From Mycobacteriales bacterium (GTDB taxonomy: Bacteria > Actinomycetota > Actinomycetes > Mycobacteriales > SCTD01), in assembly GCA_030447385.1 (NCBI GenBank), contig JAUJOY010000001.1:64770-128769 (forward strand): a DNA stretch of 64,000 nt. Reading direction: 5' to 3'. A model generated the notes under the pieces. It saw nothing but the letters and a program-made list of their open reading frames with translations, did no database searches and was not told the DNA's origin. The position numbers were made by a program, and so were the translations under genes. Positions within the stretch are counted from its first letter, which is position 1, and every line of letters begins with the position of its first letter. Shown piece after piece: positions 38,588 through 48,878 of the stretch.

Positions 38588-40549
38588 TCACAGCTGCTCG
38601 GCCGTCACCACCAGACGAAGATGCACATCGGCCCAGGCATCGAGCACTCGACGCGGATCCTGCGCAGCAAGCGCCGGACCCAGCCCGGCCAGCGCCGCCG
38701 CCGCGGTGGACAGGCCCACCCGGCTCAGACCGTCGACAGCCCGCGCCGTCCGCGCGGCCCAGGACGCCGGGAGGCGCCGTGAACCGTGATGGGCCACAGC
38801 GGCACTGGACTGCAGGGCCTCGTCGACCGCCGCGCGAAGGGGGTCCCCCTCCGCGGTGACGCTCCCGACCGCGATCCCCTCCGCCGTCGGCGAGGCGAGG
38901 TCGGGGACGAGGACGCGGCCGCCGACGGCGACGGCGGTCGGTTCCAGCACCAGCCTTCCGGACTCCCGACGCAGATGACCGGCCAGGTTGCGCACCGGTC
39001 CGAGCTTCCCGCTCAGCACCTGGTGCAGAAGGTCGACGGCGCCGGGCGCGGCCGCCGAGTGACGGATGCGCACGACGAGCTGTCCCGCCGGAGCCCGGAC
39101 CGTGGCGCGCAGCTCCTGCGCGCCAGGGGACCAGAGCACGTCAGCAACGTCGCGGACGACCACGGCGCGCAGGTCGTACGCCGCCACCCGCGGCCGGACC
39201 ACCGACGGCGGCTGGGTCGTCAGCTGCGCGGAGGCCTCCTCCAGGTCCCGCAGCAGCAGTGCCGCAGGCAGCGCCTCCCAGTGGCCGCCGGACGGAGCCA
39301 CCGTCGTGCGGGCGACGCGGGATGCCGCGATGTGAAGGGTGCGGTTGGCGGCTCGCACCGCGCTCTCGGTCACGACCTCGGCGGCCGCGACGACGCTCAG
39401 CCGGTGCCCCGCCGTGCTCGTACGCAGCACGCGCTCGAGGTCGGGCAGCGTGCCCTCGTCGCCCGGCAGGAACTCCCTTCGCAGCACCAGCACCGTCGCC
39501 GACTCCGGGTGCGCCAGGTAGACCTCGAGCTGCCGCCTCTCCTCGGTGCCGCTCAGCCGCGCCCCGAGCCCGGTCAGGCGCGCGAGGCGCATCGGCGTCT
39601 TGCTGCTCTCCTCCGTGCCCAGCACGGCGGAGCGCGGCGAGGATCCCCCTTCGGAGCATCGGCCGCGGGCCACGAGCTCGGCGAGCAGGTACGCGGTCCG
39701 ACGTGTCGAGTACGCGGTCGTACGGCTCCGGTAGGCCTGCACCGACTCCACCAGGTCGTCCACCACGTCGACCGGCCAGCGCAGGTTGCGCGCGTCCATC
39801 GTCCGGCGCGCCAGAGCCAAGCCGGCCAGAGTTGCGTCGTCGGCGCAGGTGACGCCCTCCGCGAGCAGGTCTGCGACGACGTCCTGGGCCGTGGCCAGCG
39901 CCTCGGCCGGGGAGCCGGCCGCTGCGCTGCCGACCTGGACCTCCACGAGCGGTGCGTCCGGCGCGACCGAGTTGGCCACCCGCCAGGCCCACACGGCGAG
40001 CGCCACCGCGTCGGGGCGCGCGCCGCGCGCCGCATCCGCGCGCGCGTAGCCCAGCTCGCCGGCGACGAGGAACCGCACGGTCACGGAGGAGAGCTCGACA
40101 GTGGGCACCGGGTCGCCGTCGGACGGGCGCCGCACCCTCGCCGCGTAGCCCGCCCGGCGCACCTTGGCAGCGGCGGCTATGGCGCGGGTTCCGAGGTGGC
40201 TCTCGAGCTGCTCGTCGGTGAAGTCGGCCGGCGAGGCCGGCGGGGTCCCGGTGGTCGCCGCCGGGGCAGCGGCGGCAGGCGGCACCGAGCGCGCCGCGAT
40301 CGCGAGCATCACCCGGTGCCGGCACACCCCGGAGGACGGGCAGCTGCACGAGGAGTCCTCCAGCGTGGCGCGCGCGGGCAGTGAGACCACGGTGCCGTCG
40401 ACCCACGTGCCGGTGAGCGTGCCGTCGGCGCCCTCCGCGAGCGCCGGTCCGTCGCCGGCCTCCACCTCCCGGAGCGCCCGCTTGACCAGGCCCCGGTTGG
40501 CGAGCGCGGCCAACGAGTCGTCCGACAGCGCCACGAGGTCGGCGCGCAC
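38588..40549 (-). CDS. yehQ: SWIM zinc-finger protein (YehQ-like)
   Basis: A 653-residue cytosolic protein. The SWIM zinc finger CSCPSSGVCRHRV at residues 68-80 gives the CxCx5CxH ligands C68, C70, C76 and H78. The remaining 550 residues are alpha-beta, without a known catalytic motif. SWIM domains bind DNA or proteins and often accompany ATPase machines. The start GTG 40549 follows directly on the stop of the vWA gene at 40550. It is the last gene of a five-gene operon whose order matches E. coli yehI-L-M-P-Q, where the terminal gene yehQ also encodes a SWIM protein. Symbol given by this correspondence. Confidence 0.85.
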   Translation of the reverse strand: MRADLVALSDDSLAALANRGLVKRALREVEAGDGPALAEGADGTLTGTWVDGTVVSLPARATLEDSSCSCPSSGVCRHRVMLAIAARSVPPAAAAPAATTGTPPASPADFTDEQLESHLGTRAIAAAAKVRRAGYAARVRRPSDGDPVPTVELSSVTVRFLVAGELGYARADAARGARPDAVALAVWAWRVANSVAPDAPLVEVQVGSAAAGSPAEALATAQDVVADLLAEGVTCADDATLAGLALARRTMDARNLRWPVDVVDDLVESVQAYRSRTTAYSTRRTAYLLAELVARGRCSEGGSSPRSAVLGTEESSKTPMRLARLTGLGARLSGTEERRQLEVYLAHPESATVLVLRREFLPGDEGTLPDLERVLRTSTAGHRLSVVAAAEVVTESAVRAANRTLHIAASRVARTTVAPSGGHWEALPAALLLRDLEEASAQLTTQPPSVVRPRVAAYDLRAVVVRDVADVLWSPGAQELRATVRAPAGQLVVRIRHSAAAPGAVDLLHQVLSGKLGPVRNLAGHLRRESGRLVLEPTAVAVGGRVLVPDLASPTAEGIAVGSVTAEGDPLRAAVDEALQSSAAVAHHGSRRLPASWAARTARAVDGLSRVGLSTAAAALAGLGPALAAQDPRRVLDAWADVHLRLVVTAEQL

Positions 40550-41659
40550 TCAGCCGCCCACCGTCGACGCGACGAAGTCGACGAGCTCCGACGGGGTCAT
40601 CGCGCCGACCTTCACGCCGAGGTCGGCGCAGCGCTGCGCGAGCTCCCGGTCGTACGCGGGCGCAGCCTCCTCGTCGAGGGCTGCCAGGCCCAGCACCGTC
40701 GTTCCCTGCTCGACCAGACCGCGCAGGGTGCGCAGCAACCACGCCGGGTCGCCGCCCTCGAAGAAGTCCGTCACCAGGGCGAAGATCGTGCGGCGGGGCG
40801 TCTGGACGAGGTCGGCGGCATAGGCCACCGCCTTGGCGATGTCGGTGCCGCCACCGAGCTGCGTGCGCATCAGCAGCTCGACCGGGTCGTCCACGTCGGA
40901 CGTGAGGTCGACGACCTCGGTGTCGAAGACCACCAGGTGCGAGGTCACTCCCGGCAGCCCCCACAGGACCGACGCGGTGACGGCGGAGTGGATGACCGAG
41001 CCGACCATCGACCCGGACTGGTCGACCACGAGGATCACCTGCCACCTGTCGATCTCGCGGCGCTGCCGGGACACGAAGTAGGGCGTCTGGACGAGGACCC
41101 GCTGCAGCTCCGGCGAGTAGTGCTGGAGGTTGGCCGCCACCGTCCGCCGCGCGTCGAACGCCGCCGCGTGCCGCAGCATCGACCGGCGCCGCGACCTGGT
41201 CCCGCTGAACGCCTGGCGGACCTCGGTCGCGAGCGCCTCCTGCAGCCTGCGCACGACCTCAGCGACCAGGCGGCGGGCCAGAGCAAGGACCTCGGGGTTC
41301 ATGAGGTGCTTGGTGCGCAGGACCGCGCGCAGCAGCGCAGCATTGGGCTCGATGCGCTGGAGCACAGCGGGATCGGTCACGATCTCGGTGATGTCGTAGC
41401 GCTCCACCGCATCGCGCTCCAGGCGCTCGACGACGCTGCGCGGGAAGAGCGTGTGTATCTCGTCGAGCCAGTCGACCGGGTGAAGCTGTGACCCGCCCTG
41501 CCCTCCCCGCCGCTCCCCGCGCCGGGCCTGCTCCTCGTCCCGCCCGTACAGCCAGTCGAGGGCGGCGTCCTGACGCGCGGCGGCCTCACCCAGCCCGCCG
41601 AGGCTCCCCTCCGCAGCATCGCCGAGCACCAGCCGCCACCGCTCGAGGTCCGCGCTCAC
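40550..41659 (-). CDS. yehP: vWA-domain protein (YehP-like)
   Basis: A 369-residue protein. The N-terminal 180 residues are helical (PVDWLDEIHTLFPRSVVERL, LMNPEVLALARRLVAEVV). The C-terminal half is a von Willebrand factor A domain with an intact MIDAS site: VVDQSGSM with D203, S205 and S207, the Thr in QLGGGTDIAKAV, and the Asp in ALVTDFFEGGD. Such vWA proteins act as metal-dependent adaptors that link MoxR-type AAA ATPases to their clients. Its ATG overlaps the DUF5682 stop by four bases (41656-41659), so translation is coupled. The matching MoxR ATPase gene lies two genes upstream in this operon. Confidence 0.9.
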   Translation of the reverse strand: MSADLERWRLVLGDAAEGSLGGLGEAAARQDAALDWLYGRDEEQARRGERRGGQGGSQLHPVDWLDEIHTLFPRSVVERLERDAVERYDITEIVTDPAVLQRIEPNAALLRAVLRTKHLMNPEVLALARRLVAEVVRRLQEALATEVRQAFSGTRSRRRSMLRHAAAFDARRTVAANLQHYSPELQRVLVQTPYFVSRQRREIDRWQVILVVDQSGSMVGSVIHSAVTASVLWGLPGVTSHLVVFDTEVVDLTSDVDDPVELLMRTQLGGGTDIAKAVAYAADLVQTPRRTIFALVTDFFEGGDPAWLLRTLRGLVEQGTTVLGLAALDEEAAPAYDRELAQRCADLGVKVGAMTPSELVDFVASTVGG

Positions 41660-43914
41660 GACGGCTCCCCGGCGAGCAGGTGCTCCCGCACGAGCAGGTC
41701 CTCGACGCGGTGCTCCACGGCCCTGGCGGTGGCGACCAGCACCGGGTCGACGGAGGCGCGCAGCAGGGACGACGCCGAACCACGTACGCCCCTTCGGAGC
41801 AGCGCCAGGGCGGCGACCTGCTCGCGCTCACGGGGCGGGAACCAGGCGAACGCCTGACGCAGGGCGGGCAGAGCCTCGAGGAAGTCCTCGTCGAGCAGGC
41901 GGGTGAGCGTGGCGTCGACAGCCGCGAGCACCCCGTCCTCGGCGTCGTCGAGCAGGACCTCCTCGCGCGCGACCGCGAACAGCCCGGCCAGCCAGTCGCC
42001 GAGCCGGGTGGGCCTGGTCGCCGACCGGGCCGCGGCGGCTGCCTCTCCACCGGTGCCGCACTCGAGCGACCACAGCAGGCCCACACAGCCGCCGCGCAGG
42101 TCGGCGGGCCGGCTCGGGTCGTCGGCCAGGCGCCGGGCGAGGTCCACGACGGCGGTGCGGTCGATGCCCACGCCGGCGTCCAGGTGCCGCGCCGCGTCGC
42201 GCAGCCCGACGAGAGCGACCTGCCGCGCCGGCGCAGCGGGGGCCGCCTGCCCGCTCTCGCCCTCGAGGAGCCAGAGCGTACGGCTGGCGCTCGCTGCCAC
42301 CAGGGCGGGCAGCCCCTGCGCCGCGTCGGCTCGCCGCAGCAGGCGGGTGGCGGTGATCAGCAGCGAGCCCATCCCGTCGAGCACGCGCACCTGGCGCACC
42401 GCCGCGGCGACGGCATCGACCACCTGCCGCGTGGCTGCGTCCAGCCCGCAGCGGACGCTCAGCTCGAGGACCTGCCCGAGCGCTCCCGGGCTTCCGCCGG
42501 CCTCCTCGGCCAGCTCGGCCAGCCTGGCACCCGCGGCCTCGGCCAGGGTCGCGCCGTATGCACCTGCCTCGACGATCAGCGCATGCCGGTGCTCGTGCGG
42601 GTGGCACTCCCACGACTCCTGCAGACCGTCGCGGCTGGTCCCGCGCAGCGTCCATCCCGGCAGGGCCAGGACCGACAGCCGGTGCAGGACCCGGCTGCGC
42701 TCCCGCTGCCGGTCCTCGGTGAGCAGGACGGTCACCTCCCCCTGCTCGGGGATCGCGTGCCGGTCGAGCTCGGCCGCCACATCGTGCAGGAGCGGCGGTG
42801 CGGGCGTGTCCGGATGCAGCCGGCCGACCGAGTCGCCCGACAGGGCCGCCACCATCTCGACGATCACCGGATCGGTCCCGACCCGGAGCCGCCCGCGACC
42901 GGTCCACGGCAGCGGGATCTGCAGCGCGTCGCTGACCAGTGCCGAGACAAGGCCGTCGAGGACGTCGGTACGAGCGGGACTGTCGTGGCCGCGCAGCCGC
43001 GCAAGGCCCGCCGTCAGCGCGCGCGCAGCGATCAGGTCGGCGGTGGACACGAGCTGCTTGCGCCTGCGCAGGCGACCGACCACCCATCGCGTCACCCGCT
43101 CCGCGGCCTCAGCGGGACCGTGCTCCCAGAGGTCCTGGTAGTAGCCGGGCGAGGGCATCCCACTGGCGTAGCCGTCGAAGGCGTCGAGGCGGCGGAAGGA
43201 GAACGGCACGACGAAGCTGCCGCCCACCCGGTCCGGCGGCAGGACGGGCGTCTCGGGCCAGGTCGTGGGGCCCGGCTGCGCCGCCAGCCGCAGCAGGGCG
43301 GAGCGGTGGAAGCCGCCGCAGACCCCCACCACGTGCCGGTCGCCGGCGTCCGCGACGGCCGCGCGCAGCCACGACGCCATGCAGCCCTCCCGCGCGGCGT
43401 CACCCTCGCTGGTGTCGAGGTCCGCACGGACCAGGTCGAAGTAGGCCGTCAGGCGCTCCTCCAGATCGCTGTCGTCGCGCGTCTCGACCATGTGGTCCCA
43501 CAGCACATCGGTGTTGTCGACGTCGAACTCGCGGCAGAGCCGCTCCTGCACCTCGGTGTAGCGCCGCTCCGCATCGGAGTAGCGGTTCTCCCGCTCGCCG
43601 AAGGCCGGGTCCCAGGCGGGCAGGTCCATGAAGCGCACCTGCGCCCCCGAGGCCCGCCCGGCGGTCATCGCCACATACTCCGGCGAGTGCCCGCAGAACG
43701 GGCTCCAGGACCGGTGCGTGCCCTCCTCGTCCCGTGCGCTCGAGAAGACCGCGATCGGGAGCTCGTGCCCCAGCAGCAGCTCATCGAGGCGGTCGTTCAT
43801 GTCGGCGGGCCCCTCGATGAGCACGTGCACCGGCTGCAGCCTGTCGATCGTGTGCTGGACGAGCCGCGCGCAGGCCGGGCTGTGGTGCCGGACGCCGATC
43901 AGGGTCAGGGGCAC
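41656..43914 (-). CDS. yehM: DUF5682 protein (YehM-like)
   Basis: A 752-residue cytosolic protein of family DUF5682. The N-terminal part begins LTLIGVRHHSPACARLVQH, then VHVLIEGPADMNDRLDELL and later HVVGVCGGFHRSALLRL. The spacing of a GxxHxS-type motif, an xxIEGPxD motif and a GGFH motif resembles the EreA/ChaN/TraB hydrolase fold, which I infer rather than know. The C-terminal 450 residues are helical repeats (LARRLADDPSRPADLRGG, REREQVAALALLRRGVRG). It starts at ATG 43914, six bases after the MoxR gene, and overlaps the vWA gene. E. coli yehM has the same domain in the same operon position. Confidence 0.87.
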   Translation of the reverse strand: MPLTLIGVRHHSPACARLVQHTIDRLQPVHVLIEGPADMNDRLDELLLGHELPIAVFSSARDEEGTHRSWSPFCGHSPEYVAMTAGRASGAQVRFMDLPAWDPAFGERENRYSDAERRYTEVQERLCREFDVDNTDVLWDHMVETRDDSDLEERLTAYFDLVRADLDTSEGDAAREGCMASWLRAAVADAGDRHVVGVCGGFHRSALLRLAAQPGPTTWPETPVLPPDRVGGSFVVPFSFRRLDAFDGYASGMPSPGYYQDLWEHGPAEAAERVTRWVVGRLRRRKQLVSTADLIAARALTAGLARLRGHDSPARTDVLDGLVSALVSDALQIPLPWTGRGRLRVGTDPVIVEMVAALSGDSVGRLHPDTPAPPLLHDVAAELDRHAIPEQGEVTVLLTEDRQRERSRVLHRLSVLALPGWTLRGTSRDGLQESWECHPHEHRHALIVEAGAYGATLAEAAGARLAELAEEAGGSPGALGQVLELSVRCGLDAATRQVVDAVAAAVRQVRVLDGMGSLLITATRLLRRADAAQGLPALVAASASRTLWLLEGESGQAAPAAPARQVALVGLRDAARHLDAGVGIDRTAVVDLARRLADDPSRPADLRGGCVGLLWSLECGTGGEAAAAARSATRPTRLGDWLAGLFAVAREEVLLDDAEDGVLAAVDATLTRLLDEDFLEALPALRQAFAWFPPREREQVAALALLRRGVRGSASSLLRASVDPVLVATARAVEHRVEDLLVREHLLAGEPS

Positions 43915-43920
43915 AGCGGC

Positions 43921-45046
43921 TCAGCCGGGCAGCTGGTGACGTGCGTCGTGCACCGACTTCCAGTGCCTGCCGCGCTTGCGCGGCACCACCTGCTCGAGGT
44001 AGCGGCGCAGCCGGGCCAGATCCTCCGGGCTGTCCTTGGCGGCCGTGCCCGCCAGGCACTCGACGAGATCGCCTGCTGTACCAGCCTCTCCGCGTAGGAA
44101 CCACCCGCGCACGCCGATGGCGTGGGCCACCGCCACCGCCTCAGCCGTGCTCATCACCGAGCTCATGCGGTCGAGCGCGTCGCCGCTCTCGGTCACTCCG
44201 TTGCGCAGCTCGCGGAAGGTGGTGACAAGGACCTCGAGCACCTCCCGCCGCGCAGCCACCTGCACTCCCGACCGGGCGAGCAGCCGGGCCGACTCGGGTC
44301 TCGACCAGTGCCAGCTCGGTGTCGAGGTCGGCGATCGGGAAGACGGTCTCGAAGTTGAAGCGCCGTTTCAGGGCGGCGCTCATCTCGTTGACGCCGCGGT
44401 CCCGCGTGTTGGCCGTGGCGATGACGTTGAAGCCCTCCCTCGCCAGCACCATGCCGGCGGGCCCGGGCAGCTCCGGGATGGACAGCACGCGGTCGGAGAG
44501 CAGTGACAGCAGGGAGTCCTGGACCTCGGGTGCGCACCGGGTCAGCTCCTCGAAGCGCACCACCTTGCCTTCCGACATCCCACGGAGCATCGGCGCCGGC
44601 ACCAGCGAGCGGTCCGACGGCCCTTCGGCGATGAGCAGCGCGTAGTTCCAGCCGTACTTGATCTGGTCCTCGGTGGTCGCCGCGCCGCCCTGGATGGTGA
44701 GCATCGACGTACCGCTCACGGCGACAGCGATCAACTCCGACAGCAGCGACTTCGCGGTCCCCGGGTCGCCGGTCAGCAAGAGCCCCCGTCCGGTCGCCAG
44801 GGTCACCAGCGCACGGTCGACGAGGGACGGGTCGCCGACGAACTTGCGCTCGAGCCCAGCCTTGCGGTCGCCGACGACGAACCGCCGGGCCGCGGTCAGG
44901 CTGAGCGCCCAGCCCGGCGGCCGGGGGTCCCGGTCGGCCGCGCGCAGCCGCGCGAGCTCCTCGGCGTAGCGGAGCTCGGCCGGCGGCCGCTGCGCAGCGT
45001 GCGGCGAGGCATCGGGAGGTGGCGCTGCTGTCATGTCAGCCGGCAA
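43921..45046 (-). CDS. yehL: MoxR-type AAA ATPase (YehL-like), one frameshift
   Basis: An AAA+ chaperone-like ATPase. Walker A is [15 protein letters not shown] (GDPGTAKS at residues 93-100), Walker [11 protein letters not shown] near 165, sensor 1 [13 protein letters not shown] near 210 and the Arg-finger region [15 protein letters not shown] near 225. Near 44285 the frame changes; one extra G in ACCCGAGTCGG joins LVETR to [21 protein letters not shown], and the helical lid continues to the stop at 43921 ([33 protein letters not shown]). MoxR ATPases use ATP to remodel target proteins with a vWA partner. Its start overlaps the DUF4132 gene by 11 bases. Length and order match E. coli yehL. 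Confidence 0.9.
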
Positions 45047-48000
45047 CTCTCGTCAGGTCGCGCAGGATCTCGGACGCCGTGATGTCGTCGAGAACCGACA
45101 GCGGCAGCGAAGTGCCGGACCAGTGGTCGTCCTCCGCCTTCAGCACGTGCACGGCGGTCAGCTTCTGCTCCGGCCATTCGTCCGGCATGCCCACGATTAT
45201 CCCTGGATCCAGGACGACCACCGCCTTCCGGCCGCCCGGCAGCAGCTTCTCGAGCGTGCCCTGCACGCCACCGTCCTCCGCCATCCCCCGCTCCCACCCC
45301 CGGTGGGCCAGCCCGTAGATCCGCTTGGTCTCCACGGGTCTCGTGGCGAACCGGGTGAGGACGCAGGCGCTGCGCTCGGCCTCGGTCAGGTGCACGACCT
45401 CACGGCCGAGCTGCGGGAACGGCTGCAGGATCTCGTAGTCCGCGAAGACCTCCGTCCAGGTGCCGAGGTCGCCGCCGAGGTGCAACGGGTGCGCGATACC
45501 CACGAGTGCTCCCTCGGCGAGCGAGACCTCCGCATCGTCCCGGTCGGCGAGCGTGCGGTCCTCGGCGACGCGGAAGCTGAGCTGCACCCTGCCGTCCGCG
45601 TCGACGGTGACCCACACCAGCCGCCGCGCCAGGTGCCAGAGCAGCGGGTGCTCCACGAAGTGCTGCCGCTGCTCGGCTGCTGACCACCGCCGCTGCGCGG
45701 CCATGGCGTGCTCGAAGCGGCGCAGCTGGTCGGCGGCGACCGTACGCACGTCCTTCTTCAACGCGGAGAACAGCGCGTACGCCGCGGGAGCCCGCTCGGG
45801 GTCGTCCTTCGCGCTCGGCTTCGGCAGCGCGGGGCGGCGCCGGCCGTCCTCCTCGACGAAGGGCTTCAGCGACTCGTCGAAGCCGACGACGAACCGGCGC
45901 GGGCCGTAGTCGAGGACCTTGCGCCCGTCGGCGTCCAGGCCCATGTCGGGGACCAGCCGGTCGGCGAGCTGCTCGGGCGTCAGACCGAGCTCCTCGGCCA
46001 CGGTCCCGATGAGCCCGCCCGCGCGCTCGCGCAGGGGCTTGGACGCGGCGCGCAGCGAGATCCGGTGCAGATGCATCAGGGCGACGTCGGTGCCGATCGC
46101 AGCCAGCACGTCCAGACCCGCGGCAGCCTTGGCGGTGCCGTTCTCCTTCGGCCAGGCCACCACGAGCGGGGAGAGCCGCCGGGCGGTCTCGTCGTCCCCG
46201 ACCAGCCCGAGCGCGTGCAGGGCCCAGCTGTCCTTCGCCGGCTCACCGGCCAGGCGCCAGGTCTCGACGGCGGCCCACGCCATCTCCGCCACGCAGGTGC
46301 GATCGAGCGCCGGCAGGGCCTGCTCCAGCCCGGCGTAGGTCTCTCCCGGCTCGCACACCGCCAGGCACGTGAGCAGCCGGCGGACCGCGTCCACGGGCAG
46401 GCGCGCGGTCCGGTCGGCCAGCAGGACCGGCGGCAGGCCGTGCAGGTCGAGCCACGTCGGGAGCGTCGGCACCCTCGCGGGAAGCACGTCGACGGGGTCG
46501 ACCTGGAGCATCGCGGCGATGCCGGCCGAGGCCTCGGGACCGTAGGACGCGGCTGCCGCCTCCACGGGGCGACGGTGCCGGGCGGCGACGACGCGAAGCG
46601 CCCGCTCGGCGGCCCGCCGCTCCTTGCCGGGCTTGCCAGGGCCACGGGGACCAGCCCGAGAGCCGCGGCCTCAGGGTGCCGCGCGAGCCACGCCAGCGCG
46701 GTCGGGCGCACCGACTTCGCCCGCACCAGCCAGTCGGCCATGGCGACGGCGACCTCCGCCGAACGCACCGGCAGCAGGGCGGCGGCACGGGAGGGCTTGG
46801 CCCGGGCCAGGTCCAGCGCGAGCGGGACGGCGTCCAGCTCGTGCGTGGCGAGCAGGCCCTGCACGTGACTGGCGTCGCAGTAGCTGGTGCGGGCGTCCAC
46901 CTTCGACAGGTAGCGACGGCCGACGTTGCGGGGTGCGGCCGCCAGCGTCATGACGAAGCTCCAGCTCTGCTTGCTCAGCGCCTGGTCCCAGCTCTCGCGC
47001 GCGGCCATCCAGTGCTGTCGCTGCACCCGCCAGCTGTCCTGCTCGCCGGGCGCCCAGACGAGGGACGCCGTCGACGGCGCGGCCAGGCCGGGCACGACGA
47101 CCGGACGGCCCGCCGAGCGCTTCCTGTCCCACGGAGCCTCGACCAGGATCGGCGGCAGCTGGGCGGGTGTCGCCACCGGAGAGCCGTCCTCGGCAGGTAG
47201 GGCCTTCTCCAGCGCTGCTCGCGCCGCCGGGCCCAGACCGGCTGTGACGGCGCGGGTCTCGGGATGCGCGGACAGGTGTGCACGCAGCAGGCTTGCGCAG
47301 GTGCGGGCGGAGCTCCCGCTGCCGGCTGCCTGCTCGGCCAGCAGCCGGGTGGCGCGGAAGGGCTGCAGCTCCTTGGCCGAGAGCACCCGCTCGGGCACCC
47401 CCTTGCGGTCCGCCCGCGAGAGCAGGGCACGAAAAGCCCCGTCGTCCCGGAAGCCCGCGACCAGACCGATCAACCGGCGGGCGAGCTCCGCATCGGCGTC
47501 ATCCAGCAGGGCGAGCAGCAGGGGGGCGGCAGGAGGGCCCACGTGCGCGGCGAGGCTGGTGGCCGCCGCCGGCAGCTGGGAAAGCAGCCACGGGGATGCG
47601 GTCGAGAGGATCACCTCGGCGTCGTCCGCGGAGCGGCAGCTCGACAGGAGGAGGACCCAGAGCTGGTCCGCTCCGCTGCCCGAGGGAAGGCCACCGGCCA
47701 GCGCCGCGGACACCCAGTCCTGCCTGGTGGGCGCGAGCACCGCGGCCCGGAGCAGACCGAGCGGGCTGGTCGTGGTGTCCTCGAGCGCCGCCACGGCCCG
47801 CTCGTACGTGCTGTCGTCGCTCGCCGCGAGCAGCGCGCGCAGGCGCGTGAGGGCGGGCAGCGCATTGGACCCGTAGTACTGGCGAGTGGTGAGCCGCTGG
47901 ACGCCGGGTGAGGATCCGTGCGACTGGTGCTGCAGGCCGGCCAGCTCGCCGGGGATCTGGACGACGAGCTCGACGGGATGCTGCGTCCACCACAGGCTCA

Positions 48001-48736
48001 GCAGCGCGAGCCCGACCCGCTCGACGTCGCTCCAGTCGCAGTCCGCGAGCATGGCCGCCGCGACCACGGCCTCTCCCAGTGGAGTCGGCGTCACCTCGAC
48101 CGCCCGCCGCAGAAGGCGCTTCTCCTCGCCCAGCGCGAGGATCCCGGCCCGCCGGAGGTCCTCGGGGGTCGAGCGGTTGCTGATCCGGGCCCGTGCCCGC
48201 TCGCGCCGGTCCGCGAGCAGCGTCTGCGCGGCAGCGGTGTCCAGCGCAGGCGCGGACACCGGGTCCAGACCGCGAATGGGGAGGACCTCCCGGCGCCAGG
48301 AGGCCGGCGGCGTCCACTCGTCCTCGTCCGGGATCTCGACCGGCTGCGACACGGGTGGCGCCGGCTGCTGCTGCGGCTCATGGGCCGGCGCAGCTACCGG
48401 CCCGACCTCGACCCCCGCTGCCTTCGCGACCGGTGCGGGAGCCGACCCCTTCGCAGCTGCCGGTGCGGGAGCCGACTCCTTCGCGGCTGCAGGTGCGGGG
48501 GCTGACCCCGGTGCGGGTGCCGGCGGCGCGACGCCCTCCTCCGCGTACCCCTTCCGCACCTTCTCCGAGATCAGCTTCGCCGCGGACGCGCGGGCGGCGT
48601 CCTCGGTGAGCAGGTCCTTGGTCTTCGTCTGACCGTTCGTGCCGATCCGGCCGAAGTGCACGGTCACCTCGGTGCCGGACTGCTCGATCTCCCAGAACTT
48701 CGACGACGTGCCCTCTTGCAGCGTGAAGCGAGGCAT
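45036..48736 (-). CDS. yehI: WGR and DUF4132 protein (YehI-like), one frameshift
   Basis: A giant protein of about 1230 residues. It begins with a WGR domain ([37 protein letters not shown]) like that of PARP enzymes, which binds nucleic acid or protein. ATG 48736 is chosen because the domain starts there; GTG 48745 is also in frame. An Ala/Pro linker with decapeptide repeats (residues about 75-115) leads into HEAT-like helical repeats and DUF4132. Near 46600 the frame breaks; adding one G in CCCGGCAAGG joins ALASP to [15 protein letters not shown], and DUF4132 continues to the stop ([44 protein letters not shown]). In E. coli yehI (once molR) has the same architecture and heads the same gene set. 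Function unknown. Confidence 0.9.
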
Positions 48737-48878
48737 GTCGACCACAATGCCGGACTGCGCTCTCCACCGGAGCGGATTCGACGGTCATGTACGCCCGCCG
48801 CCACCTGCCGGACCACCCCTGGCAGATGGGCAAGGCGGGCCTTGCACAGGCCCGCTGCGCACGGGTCGGAAGATCGCT

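Noticed and set aside
38786-40384. 532-codon plus-strand frame
   Set aside because: Antisense to the SWIM gene with Arg/Gly-rich composition and no motif.
41488-44097. 869-codon plus-strand frame
   Set aside because: It is antisense to the vWA, DUF5682 and MoxR genes, is rich in Arg, Gly, Gln and Ala and has no domain. It is a mirror frame caused by high GC at third positions.
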